Positions 63,500-64,000 of a stretch of 64,000 nt of DNA are shown one piece after another. The DNA lies in the NCBI RefSeq assembly GCF_030812595.1, contig NZ_JAUSSZ010000006.1, positions 62,001 to 126,000 on the forward strand, given 5' to 3'. Origin of the DNA: Arthrobacter bambusae. Lineage in GTDB: Bacteria; Actinomycetota; Actinomycetes; Actinomycetales; Micrococcaceae. Each line of letters begins with the position of its first letter. Within the stretch, counting starts at the first letter, position 1. The notes below the pieces were generated by a model. The model did not search any database. It was not told the DNA's origin and saw only the letters and a program-made list of their open reading frames with translations. The translations under genes were made by a program, and so were the position numbers.

Positions 63500-64000
63500 T
63501 CCCCACCGGCCGGCAGCAGCGAATCGCGGGCTGCACCTACCATGCCTTCCACCGCGTGGGCCAGGTGCGAACCGCGGTTACTGACCCCGTCCCAGCGCAC
63601 CAGCGCCTGGGCATTCAGGCCGTCCACCATACCCAGGATTTGCCAAGCGACAGAGGGCGCGTCGGACGTCTCGAACTCGCCGGCTTCGATCCCCGCCTCA
63701 ACAACACGCTGCACCACGGCCTGCCATGCATCCATCTGCTCACGGACACAGGCTGCGAGCGCCTCGTTCCGGCGCCCCAGGGTCCACGCCTCCACCCAGA
63801 TGGCTGTGACGTCGAGACGGCTGCCGTCCATGAGCGTTTCCAAGAGCATTCCGAGTCGCTCCGAGGGAGTCGGCAAGCCATCCAGAAGGCCGGAAACCTC
63901 CTCGGTCTCCTCCGCCACAATGGCGGCAAAGACGCCCGCCACCAGCGCGTCCACAGTGGGCTGGTAATGCGCAACGAGTCCTGACGCAACGCCCACCCGC
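63496..64000 (-). CDS. TetR-family regulator, N-terminus outside window
   Basis: The frame runs off the right end. The visible 168 residues begin within the DNA-binding domain (GVASGLVAHYQPTVDALVAGVFAAI, the last helix and linker of a TetR fold), then a ligand-binding domain with WVEAWTLGRRNEALAACVREQMDAW. About 35-40 N-terminal residues lie beyond the window. The regulated genes are not visible. Confidence 0.85.
   Translation of the reverse strand, partial: RVGVASGLVAHYQPTVDALVAGVFAAIVAEETEEVSGLLDGLPTPSERLGMLLETLMDGSRLDVTAIWVEAWTLGRRNEALAACVREQMDAWQAVVQRVVEAGIEAGEFETSDAPSVAWQILGMVDGLNAQALVRWDGVSNRGSHLAHAVEGMVGAARDSLLPAGGD

Overview
The window looks like chromosome of a high-GC actinobacterium of the Arthrobacter/Pseudarthrobacter/Paenarthrobacter type (Micrococcaceae). 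The basis is GC-rich codon use, many GTG starts and 4-bp stop/start overlaps, a class Ib ribonucleotide reductase operon (nrdHIEF), a mycoredoxin behind a SigH/SigR-type promoter, a DUF222/HNH protein, a DUF1918 protein and a ScbR-like TetR regulator. No rRNA, CRISPR array, intact insertion sequence or prophage was seen. The genus is inference.

Layout. 1-3.7 kb (minus): aspartate kinase, diaminobutyrate aminotransferase and the start of an adenylation-first peptide synthetase, which together look like a diaminobutyrate-peptide or poly-diaminobutyrate locus cut by the window edge. 3.8-6.9 kb: tryptophan catabolism (kynA, kynU, PaaX-type regulator) behind an apparently leaderless promoter. 6.9-11.2 kb: LolA-like secreted protein with an ABC exporter, then a Sua5/YciO protein and an alpha/beta hydrolase. 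11.2-17.1 kb (minus): EF-G-like GTPase, M50 membrane protease, HrpB helicase. 17.1-29.1 kb: housekeeping and redox genes (slipin, PHP hydrolase, alcohol dehydrogenase, TMEM175 channel, acetyltransferase, thioredoxin reductase, MntH, mycoredoxin, lipoate-ligase-like and thioesterase-like pair, VTT membrane protein) with one amino-acid permease remnant.

29.3-40.2 kb is more accessory: an SLH-anchored polysaccharide deacetylase, a DNA-glycosylase-like HEAT protein, RNase Z, an orphan YhcG-type nuclease, a DUF222/HNH protein, a GH15 enzyme, VanZ and a secreted repeat protein. 40.2-45.1 kb is a decayed redox and bacteriocin area: VOC protein, quinone reductase, alcohol dehydrogenase, F420-reductase-like protein, a scar joining two dehydrogenase remnants, a candidate small RNA, a short lactococcin-972-like peptide and a truncated bacteriocin-associated membrane protein. 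45-49.5 kb: nrdHIEF with a NrdR box and a cluster of DnaA-box-like sites.

49.5-55.2 kb: LysR regulator, DUF2004 protein and a metF-metE operon preceded by a strikingly nested RNA fold. 55.2-59.8 kb: a sugar ABC importer with a ROK repressor. 59.9-64 kb: aminoglycoside-phosphotransferase-like protein, RlmG-type methyltransferase, cupin, tRNA-Ala(GGC), a gamma-butyrolactone-receptor-like TetR protein and a second TetR gene cut by the right edge.

Most notable for follow-up: the possible poly-diaminobutyrate locus, the 110-nt structured leader upstream of metF, the nrd control region, the candidate small RNA beside the bacteriocin remnant, and the leaderless kynA promoter with its operator. All functional calls rest on reading the sequence and family knowledge; no database search was run.
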